Shown here: positions 44,676-57,800 of the stretch, one piece after another | Numbering within the stretch: the stretch's first letter is position 1 | Layout of the letters: every line of letters starts with the position of its first letter | Assembly (NCBI GenBank): GCA_032622095.1 | Contig: CP136061.1 | Location: 220,255,148 to 220,319,147 of the forward strand | Length of the DNA: 64,000 nucleotides | Direction: 5' to 3' | Source: Siphonodentalium dalli | Lineage: Eukaryota > Mollusca > Scaphopoda > Gadilida > Siphonodentaliidae | The notes under the pieces: model-generated | Told to the model about the DNA's origin: nothing | The model's input: the letters and a program-made list of their open reading frames with translations, nothing else | Database searches by the model: none | Position numbers and translations under genes: made by a program

Positions 44676-45234
44676 ATCAACACTTACAAACCAATGCAAA
44701 ATATTCGGATTTAGTTCAGGACAAGGAACTATTGTTTTAGAAGCATATGTCGTGCATGTGTATATAGGTATTTGGATTTCATGCACGATTGTTGGGATTC
44801 TGTTGATTGGAGTTGATTAGTGAATCACCAAATCACAATGTGGATATTATGTATATTTCCTTCGTTGAAGTGAAGCCAATTTCGGGACATATTACCGTGT
44901 CGAGTTGAGGACAGACTTCCCAATCAGAAAAATGGACACATCATTATCACGAGGAACTGTTTATTGAAAGATGATCAAATTGAAATGCACTTCAAAACAT
45001 TTAAATGCGTTCAATTATGATGAGGATCAACGAGAGATGGTTTGCCTCTGACATGCGCAAAGATGTAAATCATTATCGTTCTCCGACGTAATTAATATGG
45101 TGTCTTGCCATTCAGTTTAATTTTACGTTATATGCCAATTGAATCTTAATTTATACCATGATCATGATCACGTACTCTACTAAAGTATTAACCAACATAT
45201 GCTCGGGCAATTACTCACATAATCGAACTAGGTA
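44676..45234. other. No gene recognised
   Basis: Unassigned sequence with no long frame or identified repeat. Confidence 0.35.
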
Positions 45235-45550
45235 TAATGTGAAGTAGGTATTTAATGCGATTATTTGATTCTGAATTAAGCAGATAATGGACTCATAGCC
45301 GTTATTTAGTTTTAAGGCGCGGGCCGTAGTAAAAACACACGCTAAAGACATGAAAATTCATGAGTTGGCTTATGTGTGTAATTGTCCGCACATAATCTGC
45401 TTAAAATCGCCTCATTACGAGTCGATAACGTAACTAAAACGCTCTAATTTTCAGCACATTATCGATTCAAAATGAAGCGATTCTAAGCAGATTATCTACC
45501 TAAAACAAGTCCAATTATACGCAGATAATGTGCGGGTTTTTTGGAGAACA
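45235..45550 (+). repeat. Foldback repeat B, single-arm copy
   Basis: Matches the left arm and middle of the element at 54662-58345: 'gattatttgattctgaat', then 'catgagttggcttatgtgtg', then 'ttgtccgcacataatctgc', then 'tcagcacattatcgattc'. It preserves the uninterrupted site where the 3.1-kb element inserted in the other copy. Confidence 0.6.
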
Positions 45551-46030
45551 GGCTGTAGTTAACGCTCATTGTCAAAACAAGTTGTTAATCGCCACTGTAG
45601 GTATAAATGCACGTTGTGGGTATAAACGGTTCTCGTACGTTTGGAACGGCAAAGTGATATGCCTACAGTAGGGACTACAATTTCAAATTGTTCGTTACAG
45701 TAACAGTGTGGGAAAATATAGTTCCAAGTTGAACTTGACACGTTAACAACAAAACGTTAGTTATACGTTCATAAAAATACGGTATTATGAGACATCTGTG
45801 ATACTGTGACCAAAACAGTTATCATAAATTTAAATAGCTTGGTATACACTTTCACAATTCCCTCATAGCAGGTTTCGTATTCATTCGTCTGGTTTTAGTA
45901 CTAATGTACCGACTCACCGCGGGGTCCACGGAGAGTGAATATGGACAAGTTTCTTCGATGTTTTAAGTTTCTAATATTATTCATATCGGTAGTATTATGG
46001 TATTGACAAAATACCCACATAGTGTTTCTG
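45551..46030. other. No gene recognised
   Basis: Unassigned sequence; nothing supported. Confidence 0.35.
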
Positions 46031-46133
46031 AACACCAACTTTACTCCACTCGTGGGATTGATGATTTATTACACTCGTTAAAGCTCGAGTGGTAAATATC
46101 AATCCCACTTGTGGTGTAAATTTGGTATTCGTA
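46031..46133. repeat. ~100-bp palindrome
   Basis: GAACACCAACTTTACTCCAC near the left and GTGGTGTAAATTTGGTATTC at the right pair with mismatches; CACTCGTGGGATTGAT and ATCAATCCCACTTGTG pair inside. Arms about 45 bases with a short loop. Confidence 0.65.
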
Positions 46134-46139
46134 AAATGC

Positions 46140-46680
46140 CTTTTTTGACTTGAAAACAAAAACTGAGACAGAAGTGAGATAAACGCTCTTTATGTTTACC
46201 ATATCAGGAACATGCTAACAAGTGACGCTCTTTATATATACCAAACGCGGTTCATTTAAATCTGAATTGATATCTACGTAAATTGAAGTACTGTTCATGT
46301 TTAGGTGGTTACATACACGAAATACCCACATACTATGACCAACATAGTTTCCCGACACATACCATCGGGTGAACCAAACTATCCAACAGTGTCAACGCCA
46401 CCGCCTGGATTTTCGCCTCATCCTTCAATGGCGCCACATAATTTTATGCAGTGCACAGCTAGCAGCCACAACAAATGAAAGGAAGCCAATTTATTTTATG
46501 TCACCTTTATTGAGAAATCCCATACAGGTACCAGTACCACTAAGGTTCAAGAAACAGTCACATCACAGACGACAGTCCATAATCAACCCACATTCAGAAG
46601 CCAACAAGAAGTCAAACACCAACGGTCACAAAGTAAAAATCTACGGCCTTCGTCAAACAAATCAACTCAACAGATTTCGA
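46140..46680 (+). other. Leader of the LINE endonuclease remnant
   Basis: 46175-46245 carries 'aaacgctctttatgtttacc', shared with the repeat at 60075-60450 and 63195-63577. The rest is broken reading frame rich in N, Q and H that may be the end of an ORF1 or the linker before the endonuclease. Confidence 0.4.
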
Positions 46681-47350
46681 TCGCTACCGTCAACGTCCAG
46701 AACATCCGAGGAAATCTCCTATGTGTAAAACAATTGGTAGCAAAACATCACATCGTCCTTATACAAGAACACTGGCTATTCCAATTTGAAGAAAACTAAC
46801 AGATACATTCCCCGACCACAATCACCACTCAGGATACATTGGTGAAGTTAACCCTATCTCTCATAAAGGGAGGACCAGATGACAACCATACAATACTTTG
46901 GCAAAAATCAATCGACCATATCATCAAAAAACTTCCTGATGGCAGCCATAACATTACAACTATTACACTTCAGACATCCCCAGCCCCTATGTGCATCATA
47001 AACGTCCACCTACCAAGCAGAAACAGCAAAGGTGACACCTCTTATGGTCAAACGTACGTTATATTCACCATTGCCAAGAAATACAACAGCTCCCATGCCA
47101 AAATAGTCGCTGGTGATTTCAATGGATCATTACATCGTTCACCACCAAATGAAAATGATAGAGCACTCACAACACTAATCCACGAAGTTGGTCGGAAGCA
47201 GCTTGAATGAGATTCTGCTGATGTTACATTCAGACACCACGATGGTCAAAGTTGGTCAAACTGAGCCAAATTCAGTCAGGATATATCTCAGAAGTCACCA
47301 TCAACACATCGGACCATTATGCACTTACAGCTTGTATTATTGTTCGGAAA
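46681..47350 (+). pseudogene. LINE APE-type endonuclease domain
   Basis: The endonuclease nicks target DNA to prime reverse transcription. Visible in order: ISIATVNVQNIRGN (metal-site Asn), VLIQEHWLFQF (catalytic Glu), IVAGDFNGSLHRSPP (D-x-N), and VTINTSDHYALTACI (S-D-H). A stop near 46797 and shifts near 46830 and 47210 break the frame. RT does not follow; the copy is truncated after the endonuclease. It belongs to the jockey/I superfamily type. Confidence 0.75.
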
Positions 47351-50273
47351 ATGTCCCTTCTAAAACTATGACTAGAGTCATGTTTTTGACATTTGTATTG
47401 TTATATATATGTGGTGTATTAGCTTAACTATTAAGTAGTCTTCTTTGTAGGTCCATATAAACTTTCCACCTCCTGACAGCTCAGGCGTGGAAACTCCTTA
47501 ACTTGAATAATTTCCAATAGATACATTAGATAGAGATAGCCACTTCCCATCTCGTTTCTTCTTTCTCCCATTCCTGTCAGCAGCAAACTTCAGCCAAGAT
47601 TTAACAACTCTTGATTTGTTTCATTTGTCGTCATCTTCTTGCACTTGACCGAATCTATCAACATAAAATAAACAATTAATCTAAAATTACATTGGAAATT
47701 GTGATAGATGCAAAATATGTCATGCTGAAAGTTCTGACAGACCATTGCATCCTTCGTGTTATATGCAGTAACGCCCTTAAAATTTAGATTATATGTTTCA
47801 AAATCCAATGCTTTCTATATAGCATGTACAGTGTATTCGTGAAACGTTATAGTGGCTGTTTTGTAAGCGATCAGGGGACCCTCAATACCAACTATGCTTT
47901 CAGATGAGACATTTTGGTATTTTTGGAGTGATAGCATGCGAAAATTTTATTAAACAATAATTCATAATTTAGAAAGAATCTGGTTCCTTTTATGCATCAA
48001 TTCCATTGAAAAATGACCTTTATATCTGAATGTTTCTAAAATGGACAAAGAAATTTACATTTGGCCAAAACGTTTCAAGCTTAGATGCCAGCAGTTACAT
48101 CTCATAAACTAAAACAATCTCACTAAAGGTCTTAAACCTCGCAGTCGCATAGCCCCGAATTTATTTATCAGTCCCAAAGTCGATACTAGATTCGATTTGA
48201 TATTAAATAATCAGCTTGGTTTACTCGATTCAAGTGAAAACGGGCAATTCCACTGGTCCCAGTTGATCCAGAAAACACTGTTCACATTTCAGTAAGATTT
48301 CTTAGAATGGTTTGTGATCTTGAGTGGACTAAACCTTATCAATGCTTTCTCCAGATTGTTCTTATCCCAGTCGACCTCGAGTCCATCGCATGTTTTAACT
48401 GGCAGCGGAGAATCTGAAATGTGTGTAGCTGCACTGATTGTATTACTCGACTCTTTTGTTGCTAGTCTTTGTAATATAAGATCCAACTTCTTTCTACACG
48501 CAGTAATGCAGGTACATCACTTTTGACTTCTCACAGCAGAGTAAGCAGATTCTTTTGAAATGTTGAACACATGAAGATGACGTGTACACTGATATTTGAA
48601 AACAAAATCCAATTAAGATATTCAATAAAGATAGCAATTAATAGGAGTATCAGTGATTCCCATAGATAATTGTTTTAGTTTAATTCGTTCAGGGTAAGTG
48701 CTATAAAGATGACAAGAGGGCTACACGCCTGAATCTAATGCTTAGGTCGATGACACTGTCCTAAACACAATTTGAAGTGACCTACTCGATTGAGTCGGTG
48801 CAGGACATGAATTTTTTTACTCTAATCTAATAAGTAGACAGAGCAATATGATTAAGTGTTAACATGTTATGATATCAATATTTTATCTTTTAAAAAGCAA
48901 ATTCACCAATATATTTTATATCAAAGCATTTTCTCTTTAAAGTCATTGTCAGTATATAGTCCAGTCGAATTATGCCTAACCTAGACAAAATTTGTACAGA
49001 ATTGAAATTATGTTTAGGGTGTGCGGGGACCCATTCACACCACATCAAAATCCTCCGCGAGATCAATGCGCAAAATATGAAAACTGACATTGTTTCTGTC
49101 AGAACCCATGTGAGCTTTCGGGGGATACTGTTTCGGTTAAGGGTAAAAAAACGCACCAACGTGACGTATGTATGTCCATATGTCATATATCAAAATGATG
49201 GAAATGAATTGTTAATTGCATCGCGATAGACCATGAGGCTGATATTTCGCTTTACAGCCTATATTTAATGGTTGGTTCATGGGGCATAATAAGGCCCATT
49301 AAATATGATGGGCATGAAAAACTGGTCATATTAAGCAGAATGAGGTCTCCAGAAGGTGAGTTTGGCGACGCTGGTCCGCTTCACTGAAATGACTAGACAC
49401 TTTATCTCCAAACTTGGGTATGATACCCAGAATTAGGTGTTTATAGCCAGAATATGGCCCGGGACCTTGAATGTCCCTTTAAAGTGGTACTGTGTGTATA
49501 TTTATGGACTCCCCGATTCCTCATTTCTCTGTACAATATAGCTCAAGAATGATCTATTTTTAAATGGGGCATCAACTGTGTTGAAATTAATTACAATTGG
49601 ATAGAAATAATAATAAAACATATATAAGGCCATTACAAATTCAAGTCTGGGTTCACAAGCAATTATGTCTAAATGTTTTGATAAGGGAGGGAGGGAGTCT
49701 TTTTATATTTATTATTTATTTAAAAAATTTCAAAACATACTCAAAATCGAATATTAAATCTTTTTTCATGATTCCAGGTTCATGTAATACAACTTGTATC
49801 TGTGTAATCACATGTATAGCTCAATACATGGGAATATTCTGACACCTCTGTTGCCCAATTCCAAAAGCATGGCTCTAAATGGATATTGAGGAAAGGCATA
49901 GCATGAGTTTTGTCTGGTTCTATTCATGATAGTGTGAGGGATATGGTTTATAAAGTCAGAAGCACTCAATGTCTCCCACCAAATATCATAACTGTACAAT
50001 GTAACCACACATACATGTATAGAGAAACACACACCACTCAAATTACAAAAAACTTCTGACAATTATATTAGGAATTCTGAGAAATCTGATTCAAATGTAG
50101 CAGTGCCATAAATTGCTCTACATGTATTTATTTACTGCAATGCCCATGGATATCCACTATCAGGAACAATTCTCAGTGACACTGATGTAATTTTTCTAGT
50201 GTAACACAAGAATCCTATATACCGGTTTATATCATTATACTTTTATACTGATGGCTGCTGATGTGAGAACATA
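47351..50273. other. No gene recognised, 2.9 kb
   Basis: Several short frames occur (47808-47590, 48486-48289, 48972-49229, 49186-48890, 49597-49842, 50062-49808). Some overlap on opposite strands and none is recognised. 49275-49330 has a 'ggcccattaaatatgatggg' phrase related to the 53.9-54.5 kb field. Confidence 0.3.
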
Positions 50274-51285
50274 CCTTCTCAAAATTAACTTTAAATAAGT
50301 GTCCCTCTCAAACGTTGGAACCGCGTTGATAATTGACCATCGACGCGATTCTCGTGTTAACGGAACGCGGTCGTAACGTGACTCCAATGCAGTTGTGATT
50401 TTCCTCAATGCGGTCGAGGTAACCGTCAATGCAACATAGCGCGGTGGTCATGACTGTCAATGCAACAAACACGGTTGAGATAACCGTCAACGAAACGGAA
50501 CATTGCCAACATAATACAATGTTATTTTGGCATGGTGGGAGGTATGGATAAAATGATTGATTGGTGTTAAATGTTTTACATTTTCATTAAATTTTTTCTG
50601 GAAAAAGCTAATAAATAAATGCACGAATTAATAGAGATGCAATTGAGATTTCTAACAACCAAAACACTTTTGAGTTCACGTCGCGTAGTTATGTGATTTT
50701 CTGTTTTCAGAGAGTGGGAAAATGACACTAAATTAGTCATATGTGATCATAAATTATATTTAAAACAAAAAATTTAATGGTTAAAAAACTACTTACATGA
50801 CTCATCGTCTGTATATTTTTCGGCGCGGTGATTGTAATCTTCGCGTGTTGCGTTGATCCTTGACGCAACGCATTTAACATAAACGCGGTCTGTGTTAAAC
50901 TTCAACGCGGTCGTAACGTACCAACACTGCGTTATCAACACAACGACCGCATTGTGTTGAAGGTACCCCGCTGGACAAAACAAGTGTCCACTTAACCGCG
51001 GTGCGGTTTGCGTTGCCACCGTGGCCGAACTGCAACTACACCGCGGCTCCACCAGCTGACTGCAGTTCGGCCGTGTACTTGCCGTTCGGCCGTGGTGTAC
51101 TTGCCATTCGGCCGCGGTGTACTTGCCGTTCGACCGCGGTGCTCAACCGCGGTTACACACAATGACACCGCGGCCGAACGGCAAGTACACCGCGGTGGCA
51201 GTGGACACTTGTTTTGTCCAGCGGGGTACAACCGCGTTGTTAACTCCTGAGAACCGCGTTAAGAGGGACACTTATTTTGAGAAGG
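50274..51285. mobile_element. Outer inverted-repeat element with ACGCGG motifs
   Basis: CCTTCTCAAAAT...AAATAAGTGTCCCTCT at the left is matched by AGAGGGACACTTATTTTGAGAAGG at the right; the left end has about 11 extra bases. Many AACGCGGTT/AACCGCGTT motifs fill the interior. No protein. Encloses another palindromic element at 50964-51229. Confidence 0.75.
50964..51229. mobile_element. Inner palindromic GC-rich element
   Basis: GTACCCCGCTGGACAAAACA at the left returns reversed at the right (TGTTTTGTCCAGCGGGGTAC), and GTGTCCAC follows in the arms. The core carries three to four tandem units of 'gtacttgccgttcggccg' and several CCGCGG sites. Open frames here follow the repeat and are not genes. 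Confidence 0.8.
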
Positions 51286-51959
51286 TCTGTGCATGTGCTG
51301 TCAAAGTGACAGTTCTGATAGATTGGTTGAATTCAATTTCAATGATTGGGAGGAACGTACTTGTACTTCAAAGATTGACAAGAAGAAAGTATTTGTGAAT
51401 AACTTCATTTTTATTTTTCTATTAGATCACATATTTTGGCACCAGGAAACACTTTTTGCTCATTGAAACTACTCGAGTTTCCAATATAGCATTCGGTTTA
51501 ATGTATTTCAAATCGTTTGGAATTTTCCGGATTTCGCCAAAATCATCAGATTTAATGCATTGCAATTTGCATTGTCGCAAATAGTTCACCAACCAACAGA
51601 TGTTCCTTCGGTTAATCCTCCATATACACTCAACGGTATAACTGTGATCCCTGACGTAATGCACATAGAAAACGAACTTATTTTTTCCAATTTATTTGTC
51701 CAAAATTGAAAAAATGGACAGACGATAAAATATCAGACCACGTGCTTTTTACCGGAAGTAAATATAACCGGTGTTCTTAAACATGTGACCGGTGAACCAA
51801 AAATAAGTCCCTATCACTAGCGTATTGAGGGAGGATTTTTTTTTTTTTTTTGAGATTGCGCTAAATAGTTTTGCTGCAGCCATGAAGCGGACTTTTAGTG
51901 ATGCGGGCGTTAATTATACCCCCTTTAAAAAGAGGGTTAAACTGTTTTGCACTATCCGT
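51286..51959. other. Unassigned; start of the next repeat
   Basis: A T-run near 51838 and 'cttttagtgatgcgggcgtt' lead into the tandem array. The minus frame at 51664-51422 is not recognised. Confidence 0.35.
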
Positions 51960-53155
51960 CCGTACATGCGTCTGTGTGTGCGACCGTACGTACGACCGTC
52001 CGATGTTTGTTCATGTCATAACTTGAACAGTAGTGCTCCGATCTCAATGAAATTAGGTATGGATGTTCACTACAATGAGGACATTAAATAGAGGGTTCCA
52101 TCGTTTTGTTCCGATTTTCCATTCTAGAGTTATTCATCTTTCTTTATCTGGAAATGTTGGCTTTTGCATGGTATGCCTGGTGTCAGTTCATGTTGTAACT
52201 TCAACAGTTTTGATGGGATCTCAATGAAATTTGGTATGGATGTTCACAACTATGAGGACATTAAATAGAGGGTTTCATTGCTTTGTTCCGATTTTCCATT
52301 CTAGAGTTATTCATCTTTCTTTATCTGGAAATGTTGGCTTTTGCATGGTATGCCTGGTGTCAGTTCATGTTGTAACTTCAACAGTTTTGATGGGATCTCA
52401 ATGAAATTTGGTATGGATGTTCACAACTATGAGGACATTAAATAGAGGGTTTCATTGTTTTGTTCGGAGTTTCCATTCTAGAGTTATTCATTTTTGATTA
52501 TCTGGAAATGTTGGATTTTTGGTCCGTCTGGTGTCTGTGCTTGTCATAACTTGAACAGTAGTGATCGGATCTCAATGAAATTTTGTATGGATGTTCACTA
52601 CTGTGAGGGCACATGCAATAGAGGGGTCCATCATTTTTTTCTCGGATTTTACATTCTAGAGTTATTCATCTTTGTTTATCAGGAAATGATGGCTGTTTGG
52701 TATGTATGCATGGTGTCAGTTCATGTTGTAACTTCAACAGTTTTGATGGGATCTCAATGAAATTTGGAATGGATGTTCACTACTATGAAGACATTAAAAA
52801 GAATCTTCCATCGTTTTGTTCGGATTTTCAATTCTAGAGTTATACATCTTCGATTATCTGGAAATGTTGGATTTTTGGTCCGTCTGGTGTCTGTTCGTGT
52901 CATAAATTGAACAGTAATGCTCGGATCTCAATTAAATTTGGTATGGATGTTCACCATTATGAGGACATTTAATGGCACATTCAACTATTTGTCTTGTTTT
53001 GTTTTTTTGTTCTATAGTTATTCATCTTTGTTTATATGAAAATGCTGATTTTTGGGTCCATCTGTCTGAGTATAGCAGTCATATTTTATAGATATGCCCA
53101 CACTAGGCGGTATGTAACAAGGGAGTATGTACCGGACGACAGTCCATCTCTTGTT
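51960..53155 (+). repeat. ~177-bp tandem repeat, six units
   Basis: ATCTCAATGAAATTTGGTAT recurs at 52041, 52218, 52395, 52569, 52751 and 52925 (spacings 174-182). Units 2 and 3 are almost identical. The array starts after a 'cgtacgtacgaccgtccg' run and ends with 'cgacagtccatctcttg'. It looks like an internally amplified dispersed repeat of the kind at 3340. Confidence 0.9.
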
Positions 53156-53929
53156 TTTAATGGCCTAACTTTAAAAGATTATGCAATATAGTAATTAAAA
53201 AATAATATAATATAATACTACTTGTATTGTTAATAAACAAATAAAAAATAGAAGGTCTCTTCTCACTAGGGCCCAGTGAAACTTCGAATACATGTATTCT
53301 ATATCGTAGTGAAGCTTCCGATTCTTATGGATTAAAAATTTTGAATGGTGGGGTCAACCTGACAATCAAACAAATGACCAATGGGCTCACTTCAGTAAAA
53401 TACACAATCAGAAGAAGATACGTGAGGCCAAAATAAAAATAAAACATCCATGTTTCCGGTTTGTCTTGCTTCTCAATTGCATACATGGCTTTTTCATCGA
53501 TTTACCTCCTTGATTTACCTTCTTGTTTATATTTCCCCACCATGCAAGAGCCCTGCATGGTAGTACTTGTATAGTTGGTTAGGCATGGACTAGCATAATG
53601 AGAAAGAATAGGGCTTCAGTAACCACTGCTTGAGATAAAAGTCTCTCTTAAAGTGGAGCAGAGAAATACATAAATGATCATCATTGTCTGAGTTTGTGCC
53701 TCTGTTGCGTCATGATGTGAGCTTCTGCTTAAAGTGACGTGAAACACCAATTAAGAAAACAAACCACCATTCGAGAAATTCAAATGGCTGATTCAGTGGA
53801 GCATAGACATAAATGATTGCCATTGCCTGATTGTGTAGGTCATGTTATGAGCTTCCACTTAAAGTGACGTTAACTACATGTAGCTGACTATATAAGTACT
53901 TTCCTTGGTTGAAACCATGGATATGGTCA
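53156..53929. other. Unassigned; weak direct repeat
   Basis: 'cataaatgatcatcattgtc' near 53670 and 'cataaatgattgccattgcc' near 53807, each followed by 'gagcttc...cttaaagtgacgt', form a diverged duplication about 137 bp apart. No coding signal. Confidence 0.4.
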
Positions 53930-54475
53930 ATTCATGGCCACCACCTATGCAGCCATTGAAATAATTTCCGAGTGATGGGCATTAGTTCGCAATAATAATT
54001 TAATGGGCATTAAATGTGGTCATTTGATGGCCACTACCTGGGCAGCCATTGAAATCATGGCCATTAATATTACAACAGTTGTGAGTGATGGGCATTAATT
54101 TGCAATAATAATGTAATGGGCATTAAATTGGTTAGTTGATGGCCATTACCTATGAGGCCATCAAGATCATGGGCATTAATTTCATGACAATTGTACTTGG
54201 CATTAAAAGTATACCAAATCATTGCCATCAAATTCAGTCAATACAAATTTTAATGGGGTTTAATGGGCATTAGAAAAATAGAATGTGTGTTTAATGGCCA
54301 ATTCAATGTTTATAATGGTGAACTGGCCATTAAATCTTTAAAATTAATGGTGTTTTAATGGGTTCAGTGGAGCCCCATTAAAATTGTTGTTACAAGAATT
54401 AATGGTATAAACTAATGGTTTTGGCCAATTTAATGGTATTTTAATGGGATTTTCATGGCATTTTAATGGAATGGA
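53930..54475 (+). repeat. Field of AATGGGCATTAA motifs
   Basis: More than 15 copies of TTAATGGC/GCCATTAA or AATGGGCATTAA occur in about 550 bases. Two 112-bp units are clear: 'agtgatgggcattagttcgc' at about 53971 and 'agtgatgggcattaatttgc' at about 54083. No open frame. Confidence 0.7.
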
Positions 54476-54800
54476 TGTACAGTAGTGGTAGCAGTATTGG
54501 TAATGTTATAAGCCTTGTTAAATTGTCTTAAATACATAGATCATTAAAACAAATCAATCTGAATGATTTCTAGGTCACTACAACGCAAGTCAAACCCCAT
54601 GATTTACATCTTTAAACGTTCGGGTTTTCGGCTTAGAATACACATCCAACACATTACCTCACGGAAATACGCACATAATCAACATATGATGTGAAATAGG
54701 TACATATTGTGATTATTTGACTCTGAAATAAGCATATAATGGATTCTTATCCGTTATTTCGTTGTCGTGGACCACAGTGAAAACACCTGTTAAAGATGAA

Positions 54801-57800
54801 GGTCCGAATCGGTATCTCTGGTTTAGACTAGGTTTTATTCTAGACCTGGTTTTACTCTAGTTTAAACTAGGTTTTCGTAGGAGTAAAACTTGGTTTTATT
54901 GTAGTAAAACTAGGTTTTACGGGACTAAAACTAGGTTTTAGTGTAGTTGAACCCAGTTTTGTGATAAACTCGGTTTTAGTTTTTGGAATTCGATGTCAAT
55001 TAAAACTAGGTTTTATTGGCGTGATATAGTTATGATAATGTGGCTAATTGTTTGTGGTGAATAGGCGATATAACGATCAGGCGACGATTATCTATGTCTG
55101 ATTTATTGGTACCATACGTCCCGTATCGAAAATATACTTTTAAATATACTTTGAAAAAACATTAAAGTAAAACCACCCTACCCCAGGTTTTACTAAAACC
55201 TAGTTTTGTGGGTTTTATTATTCGGTCGATTTTTTTCGCCCAGTATTGATGTTGTTTCTTCTCGTATATATGGGAGTGTTTCTTTTGAATTGGGGGAGGC
55301 GTTTATGCTCGGGAGTTTGTCACTGAATATCATGTACATACAGGAGAGTCTCGGGGGGAATTTGGTGAGGTGATGTCGGTACTTATGAGATAACTTCTAA
55401 CAAAATATATGCCAGTGTGATGGATGATTTCTTGCTATATAGGTTTTTTGCAATTCCCACGTTCGGAGGTCGCTTTGGCGACTGAGAGCATGGAGGGATC
55501 GGACTGATCAGTTTGACACGTTGACGCGAACTGATTTTGGAACTGATTCCTTACTCACAAAAATGTCTCTTTCCGTCAATTTGACGGCGCAATACCCACA
55601 AGAAACACTCAGCTCAGCCCTCCTCACCGGGGGGGGGGGGGGGGTACCACTCTGAGGGGGAGGAAATGGATTATGAACCATTTTCGAGAACTAAGGATTT
55701 CGGCAAATTTGATGGTATGGGTGGATGGCCCGCCCCAAATAACCCATAGAAACACCACACCCCTCACATCCGGGGGGTACCACACGAGGGCTGAACATGG
55801 GATATTGGACCATTTTCGTGAACGGTAAGGATTTCGGTCAATTTGTAGGCATGGTGGGTGGCCCGCCCAAATGGCCCATAGAAACAGCTCAACCCGGGGG
55901 GTACAACCCCGATGAGGGTGAGAATGGGGTATGGACCATTTTCGAGAACGGTGGGTGGCCCAACCCAAATTCCCCCATTAGAAACACTCCAACCCGCACC
56001 CCGGGTCCATACCTCATTTTCACCCGCTCGGTGGTACTACCCGTAGTGCGGGTGGGGATGTTTCTATGGGCTATATTTGAGGGCGGGCACCCACCAATGC
56101 CGTCTAATTGGCCGAAATCCTTACCGTTCTCGAAAACGGTCCATACCCCATTCCGACACACGGGTGTGGGGTGTGGTGTTTCTATTGACCGATAGACATT
56201 TTTTTGGCGAATAAGGAATCATATGCTCCATACCCCATTTTCGTCGTCAAATTGGCTGAAATTACCGTTCTCCCATATCCCATCTTCGCCCCTCGGGTGG
56301 AAACCCCCGCCCCAGATGTGAGGGGTGGGGTGTTTCTAGGGGTTATTTGGGCGGGCCACCCACACATACCATCAAATTAGCCGAAATCCTTACCGTTCTC
56401 GAAAATGGTCCATACTCCATTTTCACCCACCCTCAGGGTGGTACCTCCCCCCGGGAGTGAGGGCTGAGGTGTTTCTATTGGGTATTTGGGCGTACCCCAT
56501 TTCCACCCCCTCGAGTGGGGGGTCTATTGTGTATTTTAGTCGGGCCACCCACTCCTGCTGCCAAATTAATTAGTCAAAATCCTTGCCGTTCTCGAAAATG
56601 GTCCATACCCCAGTTCTCCCCCTCGGGGTGAGGGGTGGTGATGTTTCTATGGTGTATTTTGGGCGGGCCACCCATCCATGCCGTCAAATTCGCCGAAATC
56701 CTTACCGTTCTCGAAAATGGTCCATAACCCATTTTCACCCCTCCGGGTGGCACCCACGGGGGACGGGTGGTGGTGTTTATATGGGTATTTGGGGCGGGCC
56801 ACACACCCATGCCGTAAAATTTACCGACACATTTTTTTTATTGCGAATAAGGAATAAAATTCTCCATACCAAATTTTCACCCCAGTGGGGTACCCCCCGG
56901 ATGACGGTGGGGTGTTTCTATGGGGATATTTGGACACAGCCCTGTCGTCAAATTGGCCGAAATATTTACCGTTCTCGAACATGGTCCATACCCTATCTTC
57001 ACCCATCTGGTTGTAACCCCCACCGCCCCGGATGTGATGGGTGGGGTGTTCTAGGGTTATTTGTGGCGGGCCACCCACACATACCATCAAATTGGCCGAA
57101 ATCCTTACCGTTCTCGAAAATGGTCCATACTCCTATGTTCACCCCCCCCCCCCTGGGTGGTACCCTCCCCCGGGGGTGAGGGCTGAGATGTTACTATTGG
57201 GTATTTGGGCGTACCCCATTTCCACTTCCTCTGTGGGGGGGGGGGGTTCTATTGTGTATTTTTGTCGGGCCACCCACTCCTGCCAAATTAATTAGCCTAA
57301 ATCCTTGCCGTTCTCGAAAATTGTCCATACCACAGTTCTCCCCCTCGGGGTGGTACCCCGGGGTGAGGGGTTGTGATGTTTCTATGGGGTATTTTGGTCG
57401 GGCCATTCATCCATGCCTCAAATTCGCCGAAAATCTTACCGCTCTTGAAAATGGTCCATACCCGTTTTCACCCCTCAGGGTGGTACCCCCGGGGAGGGGT
57501 GGTGGTGTTTCTATGTGGTATTTGGGGCGGGCCCCCACCCAGCCGTCAAGAGATATATTTTAGTTCCTCAAGTCATGTTCGTCCATGATATTAGAAAATA
57601 TCTAACCGCAATACAACAGACCGTGCATTCGTCGTGATTTCCCACAGTGCACGGGTTATTCGCCTGCTTAGGAGATTAGATAGCGGCAACCGGTCGCGTG
57701 ACCGGACAATGCATTGACAATGGGCCATAATAAATAGACAAACCACGCCTCCTATCATTGCAATTGGACAATTGTGGCCCACAGGTAACGCAATCGACCA

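Noticed and set aside
50789-51250. Cys/Arg-rich frames of about 80-90 codons
   Set aside because: They read through the palindromic CCGCGG repeats on both strands.
55620-57590. Many overlapping 60-200 codon frames, including one of 198 codons
   Set aside because: They follow the ~120-140 bp minisatellite; frames exist on both strands at once and repeat with the unit.
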